DNA of 64,000 nucleotides from Unio delphinus (Eukaryota > Mollusca > Bivalvia > Unionida > Unionidae): positions 11,111,501 to 11,175,500 of the forward strand of contig JAQISU010001239.1 in NCBI GenBank assembly GCA_029339505.1, in the 5' to 3' direction. Below are positions 62,456 to 64,000 of this stretch, piece by piece. The notes beneath the pieces were generated by a model, which was not told the origin of the DNA, made no database searches, and saw nothing but the letters and a program-made list of their open reading frames with translations. Position 1 is the first letter of the stretch. The number at the start of each line of letters is the position of its first letter. A program made the position numbers and the translations under genes.

Positions 62456-64000
62456 GTCTGGACACAAGGGGTTTATACAGGATCAATTGGATCCGTTATA
62501 TTATGCACGCTCGTCGTCACCGGCCGTCCAGCCGGCCGTCCAGCCGGCACCAACCAGCACCGGCCGTCCAGCCGGCTCCGGCCATCCAGCCCAATTGGCA
62601 CCGGCCGTCCAGCCGACCTTTCAGCCGGCACCGGCCGTCCAGTCGGCTCCGGCCGTCCAGCCCAGCCAACACCGGCCATCCAGCCGACACTAACCGGCAC
62701 CGGCCGTCCAGCTCAGCGGGCACCGGCCGTCCAGCCGACACTGTCCGGCACCGACCGTCCAGCCGGCTCTGGCCGTCCAGCCCAGCAGGCACCGGCCGTC
62801 CAGCCGTACGGAGATTTTAGTGAGGTATCAGTCCGTCCGACTGTACCGATGTATCAGCATGGGGACTTTTATCATACCGCAATCCGACCAGATCGGATTT
62901 ACGGAGATTTTAGTGATGTATCCGTCCGTCGATCTGTTATACCGGTTACATATCACTACCATGACACAGATGTTATCGATGAATCTCTCCGTCCAACCCG
63001 ACCATTCGAGGGACCGGTGCCGGTAATAGCCGGCCCGTCACAGACATTCAGGCCGAACATATGCCAATCAAATCAGTCGGCATTGCCGGCCGTCCATAGG
63101 TTCACAGCTTATCCACAAGGGAGAGTTAGTGACTTTATCAGAGATGACGGAATTGAGTCATCCATGCCACCTGGTATGCATTACCCCGATATGGAAGCTT
63201 TACCAGAACAAGACTATACACTCAGTGAGTGTGACGAATCGCAGGCAAATCAGCTGTACACAGATCCAACCATGGAAAGGACTGAGTTCAGCTTCAAGGC
63301 CGCAGTAGAGGAAATTTATATGGTGTTGGCTCCTTCAGAATGCCCCCCACCTCCTCCTGCCACTAACGACTATAAGGTTAGAGCGTCTGTCGATCTGGAC
63401 GAGGTGGAAGAGTCTCCGTCCTTCCGTCGCCTTCCCCAGTCAGCAAAAATTAAAGAGATTAATGATCGTCTGTCTGCACGTATAGGGGATCCAGGAAATA
63501 CTAAGGCGTTCTTTTCCGAAAGCCAAGTACCAGCATCGTTCTCAGGTCGCTGGTACAAAACTCACTCCGATGCCTTCAGTACTGAGTTCCCGGCTCTGGA
63601 TAAAAATATAGCAGCAGTTCACATGTCTGCTCCATCGTCTTATAAAGTGGACAAGACTGTGTTCCATGCCACGTCCAAGCTGGTTCGAAATGTAGTCGCT
63701 ACGTCTTCACTGTTAGACCTAGCCTCCCTAGCCATTTTCCGGATCGCTGAAAAATCTGGAAATGAACACGCTTGGGAATCGACGGCATGGATTGCTAGGG
63801 TTCTTAACAGGGCAGCTCACCATTCAATGGCCAATGCGCTGACTGCTTCTGCCAACCTAGACCTAATACGACGTGACGCATGTCTGCGGTTCACATCGCT
63901 CAAGCCCCATCATTCGCTGGCTTTAAGGACGACTCCATTTGGGTCACCTTTACTCTTTGGGGGCAAAATTGAAGAAATTCGGAGGCAGGCAGCTAAGGAA
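62456..64000 (+). CDS. DIRS gag central and C-terminal part, copy 3 (open to window end)
   Basis: A frame without stop runs for 515 codons from 62456 to the last base. After a Pro-rich array of short repeats (GCACCGGCCGTCCAGCC-type units, 62515-62810) it reads [92 protein letters not shown] and [20 protein letters not shown]. The same segments are scattered over several frames in copies 1 and 2. The last 35 codons differ from copies 1 and 2, since this copy lacks their fusion to reverse transcriptase. No start codon is assigned because the frame upstream crosses the repeat array and the C run. Confidence 0.78.

Larger units (their letters stand above)
61138..64000 (+). mobile_element. DIRS-like retrotransposon, copy 3 (divergent, continues past window)
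   Basis: It starts TTCTCCTTTGAATACATTCC with an inverted-terminal-repeat-like left end (to about 61320) carrying the same GACGAAAATTCGTC palindrome. A leader of tandem TTACTAACGGTTATAG-type units follows, then gag with its zinc-finger start. It differs from copies 1 and 2 at many positions and lacks the gag-to-reverse-transcriptase fusion up to the window end, so it represents a different, less damaged lineage. It lies downstream of MUTYH exon i, in the same orientation. Confidence 0.88.

Overview
The window is eukaryotic DNA, most likely from a mollusc and plausibly a bivalve. The reasons are interrupted genes with GT-AG introns, tRNA-headed SINEs, (CA)n and (TA)n microsatellites, many minisatellites, an intronless TRIM-type gene and DIRS-like tyrosine-recombinase retrotransposons. 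The taxon is an inference from repeat style and gene content; nothing here proves it.

Layout. (1) 1-3.9 kb: remains of a large virus-like DNA element of Maverick/Polinton type: the end of a helicase joined to an HNH-like domain, two retroviral-type integrase copies on the minus strand, and a decayed packaging-type ATPase. (2) 3.9-7.3 kb: AT-rich DNA with interspersed and tandem repeats. (3) 7.3-9.2 kb, minus strand: an intact single-exon TRIM-like gene (RING, two B-boxes, coiled coil, propeller-like C-terminus) with a TATA box. (4) 9.2-18.1 kb: microsatellites, SINEs and a 583-bp hAT relic. (5) 18.2-60.9 kb and beyond, plus strand: nine exons of MUTYH, the A/G-specific adenine DNA glycosylase, covering the catalytic domain through the Fe-S cluster loop and the start of the linker. 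The first exon(s) and the C-terminal NUDIX-like domain are not seen.

The MUTYH introns are swollen by mobile DNA. The 14.6-kb intron at 31.9-46.5 kb holds a three-level nest: a pogo-like transposon remnant (33742-44549, TA target site) contains a DIRS-like retrotransposon (about 33855-43175), which contains a deleted hAT-like element (36843-39033, 5-bp target duplication). The 8.0-kb intron at 52.8-60.8 kb holds a sibling DIRS copy (about 53295-60449) that preserves the empty site of that hAT element. A third, more divergent and less decayed DIRS element starts at about 61138 and runs off the window. All three DIRS elements point the same way as MUTYH. The introns also hold about a dozen minisatellites, two SINE families and several MITEs.

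The only host genes I can support are MUTYH and the TRIM-like gene. Most other open frames are in-frame tandem repeats or shadows. There is no CRISPR array, rRNA gene or free-standing tRNA gene.
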